Shown in pieces: positions 6,375-7,304 of a DNA stretch of 7,304 nt. The position numbers were made by a program, and so were the translations under genes. Positions within the stretch are counted from its first letter, which is position 1, and each line of letters starts with the position of its first letter. The DNA comes from Hyphomicrobiales bacterium (lineage in GTDB: Bacteria; Pseudomonadota; Alphaproteobacteria; Rhizobiales; OSC116), in the NCBI GenBank assembly GCA_013214985.1, contig JABSRY010000115.1:1-7304 (forward strand), in the 5' to 3' direction. Below the pieces are notes generated by a model. It was not told where the DNA came from. It did not search any database and saw nothing but the letters and a program-made list of their open reading frames with translations.

Positions 6375-7291
6375 GTGGATTAGAAGCTGCTATTTTAACC
6401 ATTATTACTGCCTCTACGCCGCTATTGCTGGCTGCTATCGGCGAGTTGGTGGTCGAGCGTTCTGGCGTGTTAAACCTAGGTGTTGAAGGCATGATGGTAA
6501 TGGGCGCGGTTTGTGGGTTTATGGCAACTTATTATACAGGTTCATTGTCATTAGGTGTATTGGCCGCAATGATAGCCGGTGTTTTGATGTCCATGTTATT
6601 TGGTTTATTAACCCAAACCTTTATAACCAACCAAATGGCGACTGGGCTTGCATTGACTATATTATGTTTAGGATTATCTGGGTTGATTGGTGAGCCATTA
6701 ACGGGCTTGCCTGGACTTAAATTACCTGCAATAGAAATTCCGTTTTTATCGGATATTCCTTACATTGGCAAAATATTATTTGCGCAGGATATATTGGTTT
6801 ATACGTCCATAGCTTTGGTTATTGGTGTGCAATATGCTTTATTTAAAACACGCATCGGCTTGATTATTAGGGCAGTTGGCGATAGCCATTCATCGGCACA
6901 TGCATTAGGTTATAGTGTTACCAAGGTACGGTATTTGTGCATTATGTTTGGCGGTGCGTGTGCTGGGCTTGCGGGTGGCTATTTATCGCTTTCATATACG
7001 CCGCAATGGATTGAGGACATGACATCTGGCCGTGGTTGGATTGCGCTTGCACTGGTTGTATTTGCGACTTGGATGCCAAAACGTATTTTCTTAGGCGCGT
7101 ATCTGTTTGGTACAGTATGGATTATGGGACTTTATGTTCAAGGTGCTGGTTGGCCAATACCATCACAATTATTATCTGCATTGCCATATATAGTGACGAT
7201 AGTTGCGTTGGTGATAATTTCTAGAAATGCCACATTGACCAAATTAAACACACCAAAATGTTTGGGGCAGCCATTTGTTGCAGATAGATAA
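6371..7291 (+). CDS. ABC importer permease 2 (YufQ/NupQ-like)
   Basis: A 306-residue inner-membrane protein, the partner of permease 1 in a heterodimeric channel. Hydrophobic segments lie roughly at 7-26, 38-54, 60-80, 88-106, 140-157, 187-207, 222-235, 239-256 and 268-284. Family blocks are GELVVERSGVLNLGVEGMM (24-42), RAVGDSHSSAHALGYSV (167-183, probable ATPase-contact loop) and SGRGWIALALVVFATWMP (219-236). The C-terminus ends CLGQPF, like the short conserved tail of relatives, so the gene looks intact. It begins within the permease 1 stop codon (ATGA, 6371-6374) and has AGGAGG at 6358-6363 with a 7-nt gap, the best ribosome site of the operon. Only 13 bases follow its stop, with no terminator visible, so the operon may continue, for example with a BMP lipoprotein or purine catabolic gene. 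Confidence 0.92.
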   Translation: MSGLEAAILTIITASTPLLLAAIGELVVERSGVLNLGVEGMMVMGAVCGFMATYYTGSLSLGVLAAMIAGVLMSMLFGLLTQTFITNQMATGLALTILCLGLSGLIGEPLTGLPGLKLPAIEIPFLSDIPYIGKILFAQDILVYTSIALVIGVQYALFKTRIGLIIRAVGDSHSSAHALGYSVTKVRYLCIMFGGACAGLAGGYLSLSYTPQWIEDMTSGRGWIALALVVFATWMPKRIFLGAYLFGTVWIMGLYVQGAGWPIPSQLLSALPYIVTIVALVIISRNATLTKLNTPKCLGQPFVADR

Positions 7292-7304
7292 TATTGAATA
7301 GAAA

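Noticed and set aside
5861..7224. Additional frames inside the permease genes (about 5861-6112 minus, 6511-6693 plus, 7036-7224 plus)
   Set aside because: They lie fully within the permease reading frames; Cys/Trp-rich or low-complexity products without recognisable domains.
7292..7304. Terminator after permease 2
   Set aside because: Only 13 bases remain, with no inverted repeat or T-run.

Overview
The window is AT-rich, tightly packed bacterial DNA carrying the 5' part of one gene, four complete genes and two divergent intergenic regions. Protein sequences and gene order (malate synthase G beside a divergent LysR regulator; a two-permease nucleoside/purine ABC importer beside a deaminase) suggest a low-GC alphaproteobacterium. 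This rests on recalled family resemblance, so phylum-level confidence is moderate and no genus can be named.

Layout. 1-1368 (-): N-terminal 456 residues of malate synthase G (glcB), cut by the window edge three residues before the predicted Mg-binding Asp. 1369-1472: divergent regulatory region with two perfect inverted repeats. 1473-2378 (+): LysR-type regulator. 2375-3397 (-): a deaminase of the adenosine deaminase superfamily whose motifs fit the adenine deaminase branch better than true adenosine deaminase. It converges on the LysR gene and the two stop codons overlap by 4 bp. 3398-3723: a 326-bp divergent region with a perfect -10 for the deaminase, a good sigma70-like promoter for the transporter, a possible short leader ORF and a dyad. 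3724-5292, 5289-6374 and 6371-7291 (+): an ABC importer operon (double ATPase, permease 1, permease 2) joined by two ATGA stop/start overlaps. It is of the BMP-dependent nucleoside/purine type (YufO/YufP/YufQ-like). No substrate-binding lipoprotein gene is present in the window.

How it may fit together (inference). The importer brings in nucleosides or purine bases, and the deaminase converts adenine to hypoxanthine, or adenosine to inosine. Full purine catabolism through xanthine, urate and allantoin can release glyoxylate, which malate synthase G condenses with acetyl-CoA to give malate. The LysR protein is placed to control glcB. The heptamer TTGATAA, which forms the arms of one inverted repeat at glcB/lysR, recurs twice in the deaminase/transporter intergenic region, so one regulator might act at both.

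No tRNA, rRNA, insertion sequence, CRISPR array or clear intrinsic terminator was seen. The most interesting material is regulatory: the paired palindromes, their echo 2 kb away, and the structured transporter leader. All gene families are known ones, and nothing here demonstrates a new system.
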